Shown here piece by piece: positions 1 to 8,502 of a DNA stretch of 53,999 nucleotides; positions within the stretch are counted from its first letter, which is position 1; every line of letters starts with the position of its first letter. This stretch comes from Streptomyces fructofermentans (GTDB lineage Bacteria > Actinomycetota > Actinomycetes > Streptomycetales > Streptomycetaceae). The stretch spans positions 1-53,999 of the forward strand of contig NZ_BMWD01000041.1 of assembly GCF_014651055.1 (NCBI RefSeq), given 5' to 3'. Both the position numbers and the translations under genes were made by a program. The notes beneath the pieces are model-generated. The model saw only the letters and a list, made by a program, of their open reading frames with translations. It had not been told where the DNA came from and did not search any database.

Positions 1-88
1 CCGCACAGCGCCGTGAAGCAGGAAGCCCCCAGAAGGGCCAGACGGCCCAGGCTGGAATCCTCGTCCTTTAGGGCGGGGAGCACGTCAA
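1..88 (+). mobile_element. Right end of an IS200/IS605-family tnpB element, left-edge copy (partial)
   Basis: This segment is the reverse complement of the last 88 bases of the window with a single mismatch (position 64). It contains a small hairpin (GCCCT-AA-AGGaC) and ends in TCAA at 85-88, as right ends of this family do. Read on the plus strand it stays open (...AVKQEAPRRARRP...), which would be a TnpB C-terminus overlapping the element end. The rest of the element would lie left of the window. The sequence just inside (from 89) is the interrupted lipoprotein gene. In TnpB systems the bases directly after the right end supply the omega-RNA guide. The family assignment is inferred from end structure, not from a visible transposase. 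Confidence 0.7.
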
Positions 89-781
89 CGCCATGGTGAC
101 CTTCTCGACCTTCGGGGCGCCGCCCCAGTGGTCGGGGTTGGCCTTGAAGGTGAGCTTCTCGCCCTTGCTCCAGGAGGCCAGGACGTACGGGCCGGTGCCG
201 ACGGGCGCGGTGTTGAAGGCGCCGGTGTTGGGGTCCTGGCCGCCCGCGACGTGCTCGGGGACGATCGGCAGCACCGTGCGGCCGGCGAAGGGCGCGTACG
301 GGTACTTGAGGGTGAAGACGACCTTGTCGTCGCCGTCCGCGCGCACCGTCTCGATGGCGTCGAGTTCGCTGCGGGAGGTGTTGTTGGTCTTCTCGTCGAG
401 GACGGTCTCGTACGTGAAGACCACGTCGGCGGAGGTGAGCGGTTCGCCGTCGCTGAACTGCACCCCGTCGCGGAGGGTGTAGGTGTAGGTGAGGCCGTCG
501 TCGCCGATCTCGGGAAGTGCCTCGGCCAGCGCCGGTGTCAGTTTCAGGTCGGCGTCGCGGGCGAGCAGCCCGTCGAAGATCTTGGAGTTGCCGTCCTTGC
601 CGTAGCCGAGGAGCGGGCTCAGGGTGTCCGGTTCCGAAGCCACGCCGATCACGACGGAGTTGCCTGCCCCGCCGCCCCCGTCTCCCCCGCCGCCGTCGGG
701 ACCGCCGGGTGCGGAGCACGCGGCCAGTCCTGCCGCCAACGCCGTAGCGGCGGCGGCAGTCCGTATCCGTCGGGTCGCCAT
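68..781 (-). pseudogene. Peptide/nickel ABC transporter substrate-binding lipoprotein, 3' part cut off by an IS element
   Basis: This is the N-terminal 231 or so residues of an SBP_bac_5 solute receptor. It has a signal peptide with a lipobox (LAAC, Cys about 22), a glycine-rich linker, then the family's start (IGVASEPDTLSPL), the FSDGEPLTSADVVFTYE segment and TGPYVLASWSKGEKLTFKANPDHWGG. Family members run to about 530 residues. Here the native frame stops at position 89, where the right end of a tnpB element begins, and the last residues (TCSPP) are element sequence. The start chosen is ATG at 781 behind GAGG. The product would be a truncated, probably non-functional membrane-anchored receptor. 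Permease and ATPase genes of the transporter are not in the window. Confidence 0.85.
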
Positions 782-1188
782 ATCCTCACACCTTCTCTTG
801 CAGCCAATGCGCTGTTGCATATTAATCGCAAGAGAGGTTGCCCCAGGTCCGCGCCCGCCACACACCGGGGGCGCGCCCGCCGCCCACCGTCAACTCGGCT
901 CCCCGCGCGGGCCGTTGCGCGTAATCAAGCAGTGGCGCGAGGGATGCCCTGCCGGGTTCGGCGGCGGGCGGCGCGGCCAACACGTGGGCGGGGCGGGCGC
1001 GGAGGCGGGACGGGTCCGGAGGCGCGGCGGGTGCGGAGGCGGGACGGCGGCCGGCGAACCGGCTCGGCACCGACCTGACCGCCGACCTGGCTGCCGTCCT
1101 GGCTGGGGTCCTGGCTGGGGTTGTCCCCCGTTCCGGTCGTGGGGCGGGCCGGATCGCGCCCGGTCGGGCGCGAAACTAGCGTCCAGTC
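782..1188. other. Divergent intergenic region without a gene
   Basis: This is the space between the truncated lipoprotein gene (leftward) and the serine hydrolase gene (rightward). An AT-richer patch near 815-835 could hold the leftward promoter. The rest is GC-rich low-complexity DNA (980-1135) with short repeats such as gctgggg. Long open frames here are antisense or noise. I see no operator or RNA gene. Confidence 0.5.
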
Positions 1189-2370
1189 ATGACTTCGACC
1201 CTGCGAAAGCACCTGGCCATGGCACTCGGTGTCGCCACGCTGCTCACCGCCGAGGTGGCCCCCGCCGTCGCCGAGCCCGCCGGCCCCTCTGCCGTGGAGC
1301 GGTTGCAGCGGGACACGGAGGCGATCCACGCCCTCGGTGTCAGCGGCGTGCAGGCCCGCGTGATCGGGCCCGACGGCAGGCAGTCGGTCGCCACCAGCGG
1401 CACCGCCGATCTGCGTACAGGTCGCCCCGTTGCCCCCGACGGCTACTTCCGGATGGCCAGCACGTCCAAGACGCTGGTCGCCACCGTGGTCCTCCAACTG
1501 GAGGCGGAGGGCAGGCTGTCCCTGAACGACACGGTCGACCACTGGCTGCCAGGAGTGGTGCGGGGCAACGGCAACGACGGCAGCCGGATCACCCTCCGCC
1601 ACCTGCTCCAGCACACCGGCGGCATCCACGACGCCCTGCCCGGATACACCACGCCGGAGGAGTACTACCAGCAGCGCAACGACGTCCACGAACCCAAGCA
1701 GTTGGTCGACCTGGCCATGGCCCACGAGCCGGACTTCCCGCCCGGCGAGGGCTGGGCGTACTCCAACACCGGTTACGTGCTGCTCGACATGGTCATCCGG
1801 AAGGCGACCGGTCACCCCGCCCACCAGGAGATCGAACGCCGCATCCTTCGCCCGCTGGGCCTCGACCGGACCCGGTGGACGGGCACCTCGCCCACCCTGC
1901 CCCGGCCCCACGCCCGGGCCTACCAGTTCTTCGGCCCCGGTTCCCGGGTGGACGTCACCCACCAGATACCGGTGGACCACGAGAACCTCTCGTGGGTCAC
2001 GACCACGCGGGACGAGAACCGCTTCCTGCGCGCGCTGCTCGACGGCCGCCTCCTGCCGGCACGGCAGTTGGCCAGGATGAAGCAGACCGTCCCCGTGAGC
2101 GCCGAGGTCCAACAGCTGTGGCCCGGCGGCCGATACGGCCTCGGCCTGGTCGAACGCCCCCTGAGCTGCGGAGGAACCTACTGGGGCCATGAGGGCGGGG
2201 ACGGCGGCTACATCACGCTCAACGGCGTCACCGACGACGGCGCGCGAAGCGCCGTGGTCTCCACGTCCGAGGCCCGCGGCGACACCCTGGAGCACATCCT
2301 GGAGCAGGAGAACACGGCCGGCGCCCTGATCGACCACGCGCTGTGCGCCGGGAGCCGCGGCACCCCGTGA
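1189..2370 (+). CDS. Secreted serine hydrolase, beta-lactamase class C / D-Ala-D-Ala carboxypeptidase family
   Basis: The protein has 393 residues. An N-terminal signal peptide (about residues 1-28, cleavage near AVAEP) predicts export. The penicillin-recognition motifs are visible: STSK (the SxxK nucleophile and general base, about residue 90), YSNTGY (the YxN motif, about residue 188) and WGHEGG near the C-terminus in the HxG position. The length fits a single esterase/carboxypeptidase domain without extra modules. In Streptomyces such enzymes act on cell-wall peptides or small esters outside the cell; the substrate cannot be read from sequence. The gene stands alone, divergent from the truncated lipoprotein gene and convergent with the oxidoreductase downstream. 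Confidence 0.9.
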   Translation: MTSTLRKHLAMALGVATLLTAEVAPAVAEPAGPSAVERLQRDTEAIHALGVSGVQARVIGPDGRQSVATSGTADLRTGRPVAPDGYFRMASTSKTLVATVVLQLEAEGRLSLNDTVDHWLPGVVRGNGNDGSRITLRHLLQHTGGIHDALPGYTTPEEYYQQRNDVHEPKQLVDLAMAHEPDFPPGEGWAYSNTGYVLLDMVIRKATGHPAHQEIERRILRPLGLDRTRWTGTSPTLPRPHARAYQFFGPGSRVDVTHQIPVDHENLSWVTTTRDENRFLRALLDGRLLPARQLARMKQTVPVSAEVQQLWPGGRYGLGLVERPLSCGGTYWGHEGGDGGYITLNGVTDDGARSAVVSTSEARGDTLEHILEQENTAGALIDHALCAGSRGTP

Positions 2371-2436
2371 GCGGAGGTGCCGCGTCCCGCGCCCCGTCCG
2401 AGCCGTGCGCGGGACGCGGCGGGCACGAGCGTCGCG

Positions 2437-3894
2437 TCACCCGCGGTGGGTCTCCAGCAGCCTCAGCCACACCTCGCTGATCGTCGGGAACGCGGGAACG
2501 GCGTGCCAGAGGCGTTCCAGTGGGACCTCGCCGGCGACGGCGATCGTCGCGGAGTGGAGCAGTTCGCCGACGCCGGGGCCGACGAAGGTGACTCCGACGA
2601 CGGTGCCGCGCTCGGGGTCGACCAGCATCCGGGCCCTGCCGCGGTAGCCCTCGCCGTACTGGTGGGCTCCCGCGAGGCGTGCGAGGTCGTAGTCGACCAC
2701 GTCCACGCGGCGGCCGGTGCGTTCGGCCTCCTGCACGGTCAGGCCGACGGCGGCCGCCTCGGGGACGGTGAAGACGACCTGCGGTACGGCCGCGGTGTCG
2801 GCGGTCGCGGCGTGTGCGCCCCACGGGGAGTCGTCGACCGGTTCGCCCGCGGCGCGGGCTCCTATGACGGCACCGGCGATCCGGGCCTGGTACTTGCCCT
2901 GGTGGGTGAGCAGGGCCCGCCGGTTGACGTCTCCGACGGCGTAGAGCCAGCCGTCGGGGACGGCGGTCACCCGGAAGGTGTCGTCCACGCCGAGCCAGTC
3001 GCCCGGTGTCAGGCCGACGGTCTCCAGGCCCACGTCCGAGGTCCGCGGTGCCCGGCCGGTGGCGAGCAGGATCTCGTCCGCCTCCAGTTCCTCGCCGTTG
3101 GCCAGCGTGATGTGCACCGCACCGTCCGTGTCGCCCTCGCGGGTCAGGTGCTTCACCGAGGTGGCGAACCTGATGTCGACGCCGGCTTCCCGCAGGCCGT
3201 CGGCGACCATCTCGCCGGCGAAGGGCTCCATCCGCTGCAGCAGCCCGTCCTCCAGGACCAGCATGGTCACTTGGGATCCGAGGGCCTGCCAGGCGGTGGC
3301 CATCTCTACGGCGACCACCCCGCCGCCGATCACGGCCAGTCGGCCCGGTGCCCGGTCGGAAGTGGTCGCCTCGCGGCTGGTCCAGGGGCGGACCGAGTCG
3401 AGGCCGGGGATGGGGGGTGTCGCCGCGCTGGTGCCGGTGCTGAGGACCACGGCGTGCCGTGCGGTCAGGTGGACCGTGTCGCCCTGCGCCGTCCGCACCG
3501 CCACCCGGCGGGGGCCGTCGAGGCGGCCGTGGCCGCGGACGAGGTCCACGGAGACCGAGTCCAGCCAGTCGACCTGGCTGTCGTCCTTCCAGTGCGAGGA
3601 CATCCTGTCCCGGTGCGCGAGGACCGCGTCGACGTCCAGTGGTCCGGCCGCGGCGGCGCGCAGTCCGGGTATGCGGAGGGCGTCGGCGCGGGCGACCACC
3701 GGCCGCAGCAGTGCCTTGCTGGGTTCGCAGGCCCAGAACGAGCATTCGCCGCCGAGCAGTTCACGCTCGACGATGACGGTACGAAGGCCTGCGGCGCGGG
3801 TGCGCTCTGCCACGTTCTCACCGACGGGTCCCGCACCGACGACGATCACGTCGTACTCGCGGGTGGCCTCGCTGGTCGCTGCTTCCTGCATCAC
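2437..3894 (-). CDS. FAD/NAD(P)-dependent pyridine nucleotide-disulfide oxidoreductase (mercuric-reductase-like)
   Basis: The protein has 485 residues. An FAD-binding Rossmann motif (VIVVGAGPVGENVAE) is followed by the redox-active cysteine pair in GGECSFWACEPSKA. A second Rossmann fold (LAVIGGGVVAVEMA) binds NAD(P)H, ATGRAPRT precedes the second FAD contact (YAVGDVN), and a C-terminal dimerisation domain ends in HAVPAFPTISE. Classical class I enzymes carry HPT in that last motif as the active-site base; here it is FPT, so dithiol catalysis may differ from lipoamide dehydrogenase. ATG ATG start behind AGGAAA. It lies 174 bp downstream of the VOC gene on the same strand and may share its operator-controlled promoter. 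Substrate unknown. Confidence 0.88.
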   Translation of the reverse strand: MMQEAATSEATREYDVIVVGAGPVGENVAERTRAAGLRTVIVERELLGGECSFWACEPSKALLRPVVARADALRIPGLRAAAAGPLDVDAVLAHRDRMSSHWKDDSQVDWLDSVSVDLVRGHGRLDGPRRVAVRTAQGDTVHLTARHAVVLSTGTSAATPPIPGLDSVRPWTSREATTSDRAPGRLAVIGGGVVAVEMATAWQALGSQVTMLVLEDGLLQRMEPFAGEMVADGLREAGVDIRFATSVKHLTREGDTDGAVHITLANGEELEADEILLATGRAPRTSDVGLETVGLTPGDWLGVDDTFRVTAVPDGWLYAVGDVNRRALLTHQGKYQARIAGAVIGARAAGEPVDDSPWGAHAATADTAAVPQVVFTVPEAAAVGLTVQEAERTGRRVDVVDYDLARLAGAHQYGEGYRGRARMLVDPERGTVVGVTFVGPGVGELLHSATIAVAGEVPLERLWHAVPAFPTISEVWLRLLETHRG

Positions 3895-4068
3895 GGTTTC
3901 CTGTGGTCAAGTCGGGTCGAGTGGGTGGTCGGGTGGGGTGGTGGGTGCCGGTCCGGCATCCTGTTTCGGGGGGCGGCTGCGCGCTCCGCCTGCCGGGGCC
4001 CGTGGTGTCGGTGGACTTCTCCGCCCGGCGGTCCCCGGCCTGCACGCCTGTTGCCGGTGCTGTCGCGA

Positions 4069-4542
4069 TCAGCGGCCGGGGAAGCGCTCGGTGATCTCCT
4101 GGAGGACCCAGCCGTTGCCGTCGGGGTCGCTGAAGGAGGCGTAGGAGGCGTAGGAGGCGCCTTCGGGGTGGCGGCCCGCGATGCGTGCCTGACCGGGCAG
4201 GTCGTGGTTGACGGTTCCGCGGGCGTGGTTGTGGAAGAGCACGCCCTTGTCGTCGTGGAAGACCTCGCTGACCTCGACGCCCCGCTCCAGGAGCTCCCGG
4301 CGGGCCTCCTCGATGTCGGTGACGATGAGGTACAGGCCCTGCGTGGAGCCCGGCTCGGCGGAGGTGAGGCCCTTGCCGAAGATGATCGACGCCTCGGATC
4401 CCGGCGGCGTGAGATGGACCGCGCTCCACTCGGAGGTGGGGGCGGCGTCGACGTCCAGACGGAAGCCCGCCTTCTCGTAGAAGGCCTTGGCGCGCTCGAC
4501 ATCGGAGACGGGCAGGACGAGGAGTTCGAGCTTCAGGTTCAT
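4069..4542 (-). CDS. VOC/glyoxalase-bleomycin-resistance superfamily protein
   Basis: The protein has 157 residues, the size of one paired beta-alpha-beta-beta-beta VOC unit. It shows LELLVLPVSDVERAKAFYEKAGFRLDVD at the start, a second half beginning GLYLIVTDIEEARRELLERGVEV, and the C-terminal signature SFSDPDGNGWVLQEITERFPG. Such proteins isomerise or sequester reactive small molecules using a metal site, or bind drugs; the exact reaction is not evident. The gene is led by a promoter on the minus strand (TTGACT 4634-4639, N17, CATGCT 4611-4616) with one CGTCACC-N9-GGTGACG operator over the -35 box and a second at the start of transcription. It is divergent from the Tat-exported hydrolase gene. 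Confidence 0.88.
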   Translation of the reverse strand: MNLKLELLVLPVSDVERAKAFYEKAGFRLDVDAAPTSEWSAVHLTPPGSEASIIFGKGLTSAEPGSTQGLYLIVTDIEEARRELLERGVEVSEVFHDDKGVLFHNHARGTVNHDLPGQARIAGRHPEGASYASYASFSDPDGNGWVLQEITERFPGR

Positions 4543-4587
4543 GGCTTCGTTCGGCTTTCTGTGGGTTCAAGTGACCGGAACGGGGGT

Positions 4588-4610
4588 CGTCACCGGTTCA
4601 ACTGGTGACG
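4588..4610. promoter_or_regulatory. Operator site A (CGTCACC-N9-GGTGACG)
   Basis: A perfect 7+9+7 inverted repeat with spacer GGTTCAACT, just downstream of the -10 box of the VOC promoter. Its centre lies 39 bp from site B. The pair mirrors sites D and E at 8.3 kb. Confidence 0.85.
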
Positions 4611-4649
4611 AGCATGCGACATCAATCGTCACCAGTCAAGGAGGTGACG
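4611..4649 (-). promoter_or_regulatory. VOC gene promoter with operator site B over the -35 box
   Basis: Operator B occupies 4627-4649 (CGTCACC-AGTCAAGGA-GGTGACG), and its symmetry extends to 11-bp arms at 4623-4653. Its spacer carries TTGACT on the minus strand (4634-4639), followed after 17 bp by CATGCT (4611-4616). A protein bound here would block RNA polymerase, so repression is expected. The target is the VOC gene and perhaps the oxidoreductase behind it. Confidence 0.8.
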
Positions 4650-4995
4650 ATTGGATCGGGCGCGACCGTCGCACCCCACGAGGCCCCGAGAGTGTTCATT
4701 GCGCAGGTCAGGAACCACACCGAACAGCGACGGGCCGACTTCCGCACGACCCGGGATGCAAGCGGCGAGCGGCGAGCAGCACTGCTTCGAAGTATCGCGA
4801 CGACGGCACCCGCCACCGCGGACCGCCACCCCTCCCCGCACAGCGAGGCCCCTCGCACCACTACGCCCACTTTCACCCCCAGCCCCACGAGGACGAACCG
4901 ACACCACAGGGCGCCACCCCCTCCGCCCAGGAGCCGCACCGGCCGGGAAGGCCGGCCGAGCCCCCCGCCACCACCAATGCCACACCTCCTCGATG
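4650..4995. other. Intergenic stretch between divergent operators
   Basis: This is the remainder of the VOC/hydrolase divergent region. Open frames on both strands are proline/arginine-rich, have no recognisable family and lack Shine-Dalgarno sequences. I see no gene here. Confidence 0.5.
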
Positions 4996-5021
4996 CGTCA
5001 CCTGTTTGACAGGTGACGCAT
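4993..5021. promoter_or_regulatory. Operator site C over the -35 box of the hydrolase-tat operon
   Basis: The core is 4996-5018, CGTCACC-TGTTTGACA-GGTGACG, and the perfect symmetry extends to 12-bp arms at 4993-5021. TTGACA at 5006-5011 lies in the spacer and would be the plus-strand -35 box. The -10 box is weak (around 5029-5034). The hydrolase start codon follows 52 bp after the core. Confidence 0.85.
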
Positions 5022-5072
5022 GTCGTGTGAGTCTCGATTCACGCCTTCAAGCTTTTGCGAAAGGAAATTTCG

Positions 5073-6161
5073 ATGAGTACCTCTCCCGCGAACTCCGCAG
5101 GTCAGGATGGGGCCGACTCACCCCGGGCCCGCGGCCGGTTCTCACGCCGCGTGTTCGTCGGCGGAGCGGCCGCGGCGGCCGCCGGGGTGTCCCTGGTCGG
5201 TACGGCTGCGCTCCCGGCCGCCGCCTCCACCGCACGGCACACGCGAGAGGGCTTCGGCTCGGTGACCACCGCGCCGCGCCTGCCCGTCGGGTTCACCAAG
5301 ACCTTCACCAGCCGCTTCGTCCAGGCCAACGGGATCCGCCAGCACGTGGTCGTCGGCGGTGACGGCCCGCCGCTGCTGCTGGTCCACGGCTGGCCGCAGA
5401 ACTGGTACGCATGGCGCCTGCTGATGCCGGAGCTGGCCAAGAAGTTCACCGTCGTCGCGGTCGACCAGCGCGGCATCGGCCTGACCGACAAGCCCGCCGC
5501 CGGCTACGACAGCCGCACCCTGGCCAACGACCTCGTCGCCCTGATGGACGCCCTGGGCCACCGCGGCAGGTTCGCCGTGGTCGGCCACGACACCGGCATG
5601 ATCATCAGCTACGCCCTGGCCGCCGACCACCCCGGCCGTGTCGCACGCGTCGCCCTGGCCGAGATCCCCGGCCCGCCCGGCGTGGTCCCCTCACCGCCGC
5701 TGTTCATCGAGGAACAGCTCAACAACAGGCTGTGGCACATCCCCTTCAACCGGGTCGACCACGAGCTCACCGAACAACTCGTCCGGGGCCACGAGGACCT
5801 CTTCTTCGGCTACGAGTTCGACATCCAGGGCGGCACGCTCCCCGAGTACGCCCGCGAGTACTACTTCCGCCTCTTCTCCGACCCCGAATCCCTGCGCGGC
5901 TCCTTCCAGCTCTACCGCTCCTGGGACACCACCCTCAAGCAGAACGAGAAGCGGGCGAAAACCAGGCTCCCCATGCCCGTCCTGGCCATCGGCGGAGCCG
6001 ACAGCTGGGGCCCCGCAGTCGGCGAAGCCATGAAGGACGCCACCACCAAACTCCACACCGTGGTCCTCCCTGGCGCCGCCCACTGGGTCGCCGAACAGGC
6101 CCCCACCGCGCTCCTGCACACCCTCGACGACTTCCTCACCCCCTACCGCACACGCCGGTAG
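5073..6161 (+). CDS. Tat-exported alpha/beta hydrolase, epoxide-hydrolase/dehalogenase-like
   Basis: The protein has 362 residues. The leader carries a twin-arginine motif (SRRVFVGG, Arg25-Arg26), a hydrophobic Ala/Gly-rich core and an AxA-type site (PAAAS), so folded export by Tat is expected. The mature part has the oxyanion-side HGWP (105-108) and the nucleophile elbow GHDTG with Asp173. Asp rather than Ser is the hallmark of epoxide hydrolases and haloalkane dehalogenases. A C-terminal GAAHWV supplies the His. The start at 5073 is set by AAGGAAA just upstream. Operator C sits over its promoter. The tatA-tatC-tatB genes follow 210 bp downstream on the same strand, which suggests one transcript encoding cargo and translocase. 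Confidence 0.9.
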   Translation: MSTSPANSAGQDGADSPRARGRFSRRVFVGGAAAAAAGVSLVGTAALPAAASTARHTREGFGSVTTAPRLPVGFTKTFTSRFVQANGIRQHVVVGGDGPPLLLVHGWPQNWYAWRLLMPELAKKFTVVAVDQRGIGLTDKPAAGYDSRTLANDLVALMDALGHRGRFAVVGHDTGMIISYALAADHPGRVARVALAEIPGPPGVVPSPPLFIEEQLNNRLWHIPFNRVDHELTEQLVRGHEDLFFGYEFDIQGGTLPEYAREYYFRLFSDPESLRGSFQLYRSWDTTLKQNEKRAKTRLPMPVLAIGGADSWGPAVGEAMKDATTKLHTVVLPGAAHWVAEQAPTALLHTLDDFLTPYRTRR

Positions 6162-6371
6162 GCACGGACACGCCATGCCCGGGGCATCCGCCTGAACGGC
6201 GGGGCCGAGCACCCGATCCACCCCGGCCCCGCCCACCCGGCCGTCGCGGCCACCGCCGGCGCGTCTGCGGCAAACGACCGACGGCATCGCGCGGCGTCAC
6301 CGCCACGACGCGACGCCGCAACAGCCCCCTCCCCGCGGCAGTCGCCGCACCACACACGAAGGAAGCACAGC

Positions 6372-6659
6372 ATGTTCGGCAAACTCGGAGCCCCTGAAAT
6401 CCTGCTGATCCTGGTCGTCCTGGTCCTGCTCTTCGGGGCCAAGCGCCTGCCCGGCATGGCGCGCTCCCTCGGGCAGTCCCTGCGCATCCTCAAGAGCGAG
6501 ACCAAGGCCATGCGCGATCGCGACGAGGAGACGACACCCGATGCGTCCGCCTCCACGCCCCACGTCCCCGCGACCGACTCCCCCCTGACAACAGTTCCCG
6601 CTCCCGATCGCCGGGAGGCGTCCGCGGCGGCCGCCCGGGACACCTCGGGCCCCTACTGA
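6372..6659 (+). CDS. tatA: Sec-independent protein translocase subunit TatA
   Basis: The protein has 95 residues. A short N-terminal membrane helix (GAPEILLILVVLVLLFG) is followed by the Phe-Gly hinge and an amphipathic helix (AKRLPGMARSLGQSLRILKSE), then a Ser/Thr/Pro-rich charged tail. This is the TatA plan: oligomers form the size-adapting pore for folded proteins. It is first of a tatA-tatC-tatB set. The Streptomyces housekeeping tatA-tatC pair normally sits beside proteasome accessory genes and tatB elsewhere, so this set is probably an additional, dedicated translocase. It lies downstream of a Tat-exported hydrolase and under operator C if cotranscribed. Confidence 0.93.
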   Translation: MFGKLGAPEILLILVVLVLLFGAKRLPGMARSLGQSLRILKSETKAMRDRDEETTPDASASTPHVPATDSPLTTVPAPDRREASAAAARDTSGPY

Positions 6660-6695
6660 TCCCACTGCCAGGAGGCGAGAGAGGAGGTCCACCCC

Positions 6696-7544
6696 GTGAC
6701 CACGAGCGCACCCCAGACCCCCCAGGGGGACATGCCCCTGACGGCTCACCTGCGTGAACTGCGCAACCGCCTCACGAAGGCGATCGGCGCCATCCTCGTG
6801 GCGACCGTCGTCGCAGGGCTGTTCTACAAGCAGCTCATCGACTTCGTCATCGCACCCCTGCCCGGATGCGATCCCATGACCGCCGGGACCGCGGGATCGG
6901 AGCGGTGCGGGATCGTCTCGACCAACGGCCTCCTCGCGCCCTTCACCCTCGCCCTGAAGGTCTCCCTCACCGCAGGCCTCATCGCAGCGAGCCCCGTCTG
7001 GCTCTACCAGACATGGGCCTTCCTCGCCCCGGGCCTGCACCGCACCGAGAAGAAGTACACCCGGGCCTTCCTCGGCGCCGGCATCCCGCTCTTCCTCGGC
7101 GGAGCCGCGATCGCCTACGCCATCCTCCCCACCACCGCGCGCGTCCTGATCTCCTTCACCCCCGACGCAGCCACCAACATCCTGCCCATCGACGACTTCC
7201 TCGACCTCGCCACGCGCGCCGTCGTCGTCTTCGGGCTGGCCTTCGAGCTCCCCCTCGTCCTGGTCATGCTCAACTTCGCCGGCATCGTCAGCGCCAGGCG
7301 CATGATCGGCTGGTGGCGGCACATGGTCATCGGCATCACCGTCTTCGCAGCCATAGCCACCCCCAGCAGCGACCCGCTGACCATGCTCGCCCTCGCGGGC
7401 CCCGTCACCGCCCTCTACCTCCTCGCCTGTGCCGTCGCATCGGTCAACGACCGCCGGCGCGCCCGCAAGGACCCCGCTGCCGGCCTCGGCCCGGACGAGC
7501 CCTCCGTCCTCCCCGCCCCGAAGGAGCCGGCACACAGCCGCTGA
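6696..7544 (+). CDS. tatC: Sec-independent protein translocase subunit TatC
   Basis: The protein has 282 residues, starting at GTG 6696 behind GAGAGGAGG. The conserved cytoplasmic N-terminus MPLTAHLRELRNRL contains the Glu needed for signal-peptide recognition. Six membrane segments follow, including SPVWLYQTWAFLAPGLHRTEKKY in the first cytoplasmic loop and FGLAFELPLVLVML in the fourth segment. TatC with TatB forms the receptor for twin-arginine signal peptides. It lies 36 bp after tatA and 39 bp before tatB, so one operon is clear. The C-terminal tail is Arg/Pro-rich, as in actinobacterial TatC. Confidence 0.95.
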   Translation: MTTSAPQTPQGDMPLTAHLRELRNRLTKAIGAILVATVVAGLFYKQLIDFVIAPLPGCDPMTAGTAGSERCGIVSTNGLLAPFTLALKVSLTAGLIAASPVWLYQTWAFLAPGLHRTEKKYTRAFLGAGIPLFLGGAAIAYAILPTTARVLISFTPDAATNILPIDDFLDLATRAVVVFGLAFELPLVLVMLNFAGIVSARRMIGWWRHMVIGITVFAAIATPSSDPLTMLALAGPVTALYLLACAVASVNDRRRARKDPAAGLGPDEPSVLPAPKEPAHSR

Positions 7545-7583
7545 CCGACCGTCCCCCGACACACCGCATCCAGGAGGCCGCAC

Positions 7584-7928
7584 ATGTTCTTCGACATGGG
7601 CCCGCTCGAAGTCATCGCCATCGCCGTGATCGCCATCGTGGTCCTCGGCCCCGAGAAGCTGCCGAAAGCCATACAGGAGGTCTCCGCGGTCATCCGCAAA
7701 ATGCGATCGCTCTCCCAGACCGCGCAGAACGAGATACGCAAGGAACTCGGCCCCGAGTACTCCCACCTCGACCTCGGTGAACTGAACCCCCGCAACCTCA
7801 CCCGGAAGGCACTGTCCGGGGCCGAGCGGACCCTGCGCCTCGACGACCTCGCGAAGAGCGTCGACCTGAACAAGGTCCTGACCGAGGATCGAACCCGGCC
7901 AACCTTCACCAAGGCCACCAAGTACTGA
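7584..7928 (+). CDS. tatB: Sec-independent protein translocase subunit TatB
   Basis: The protein has 114 residues. MFFDMGPLEVIAIAVIAIVV gives the membrane helix with the Glu at position 9 that marks TatB. LGPEKLPKAIQEVSAVIRKM forms the amphipathic helix, and the longer charged tail (KELGPEYSHLDLGELNP) is typical of actinobacterial TatB rather than TatA. With TatC it receives Tat substrates. Having all three subunits in one operon beside Tat cargo means this locus could supply a complete translocase by itself. RBS AGGAGG precedes the ATG. Confidence 0.93.
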   Translation: MFFDMGPLEVIAIAVIAIVVLGPEKLPKAIQEVSAVIRKMRSLSQTAQNEIRKELGPEYSHLDLGELNPRNLTRKALSGAERTLRLDDLAKSVDLNKVLTEDRTRPTFTKATKY

Positions 7929-8273
7929 GCCCGCGCGACCGGCCGTCCCGGTCCCACGCGCTGTCTCCGCCGAGAAGCGGCACCTCCGGGCCGGACCCGC
8001 CGGAACGGATTCCCGCCACACCGCCACGAAGTCCCGGTCCGCCGCCCGGAGTCGGCATCGGCCGCCGCCGCACGGAGCCGGGCATACACATCGGCACCGT
8101 GCTCTCGCCGGCCATTCGGGACTCCGGGGTTCTGATGCGTGGAATCGGGGTCCGGGCACGCCGGGGACCCTCGGCGCGCGTTCAGCGGTGGGATGTCTCG
8201 GCGGGCGCGCAGCGTCCCGGCAGGGCCAAGGGCTCGGTGTCCGGCGCCCGACACCCGGAGACGACGCGTCATG
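7929..8273. other. Intergenic region after tatB
   Basis: This is GC-rich DNA between the tat operon and operators D/E. A modest inverted repeat just after tatB (about 7936-7958) could help termination, but it is weak. No ORF with a plausible start signal was seen on either strand. Confidence 0.4.
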
Positions 8274-8333
8274 CGTCACCCTCTTGACAGGTGACGGAAT
8301 CCGCACGTACCGTCACCTTGCGAACAGGTGATG
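8274..8333 (+). promoter_or_regulatory. Promoter with operator sites D and E upstream of a 28-codon ORF
   Basis: Site D, 8274-8296, is CGTCACC-CTCTTGACA-GGTGACG. TTGACA (8284-8289) in its spacer is followed after 18 bp by TACCGT (8308-8313). Site E, 8311-8333, is CGTCACC-TTGCGAACA-GGTGATG and covers the -10/start region. The centres are 37 bp apart, close to the 39 bp of sites A and B, so the same two-operator geometry recurs on a second promoter. The transcript would run rightward to the small ORF at 8503. Confidence 0.85.
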
Positions 8334-8502
8334 GGTGGGGGTGCCGCTTCGGATCCGGCCCGGCGGGGCGATCGTTCGAGCCCGCTGCCCCTTCCCGACA
8401 TCGCGCCCAGCGCCTCACGGCGCGAAGGCGCGGCCTCTTCGCGCCGTACGCATCACCCACCAGGCCCGCCCCGGGCCCCGACCGTTGTCGTGAAGGACCC
8501 CC

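Noticed and set aside
4605..5009. 134-codon plus-strand frame through operator B
   Set aside because: It starts inside the regulatory region, has a Pro/Arg/Thr-rich sequence without a family, and contains the VOC promoter and operators.
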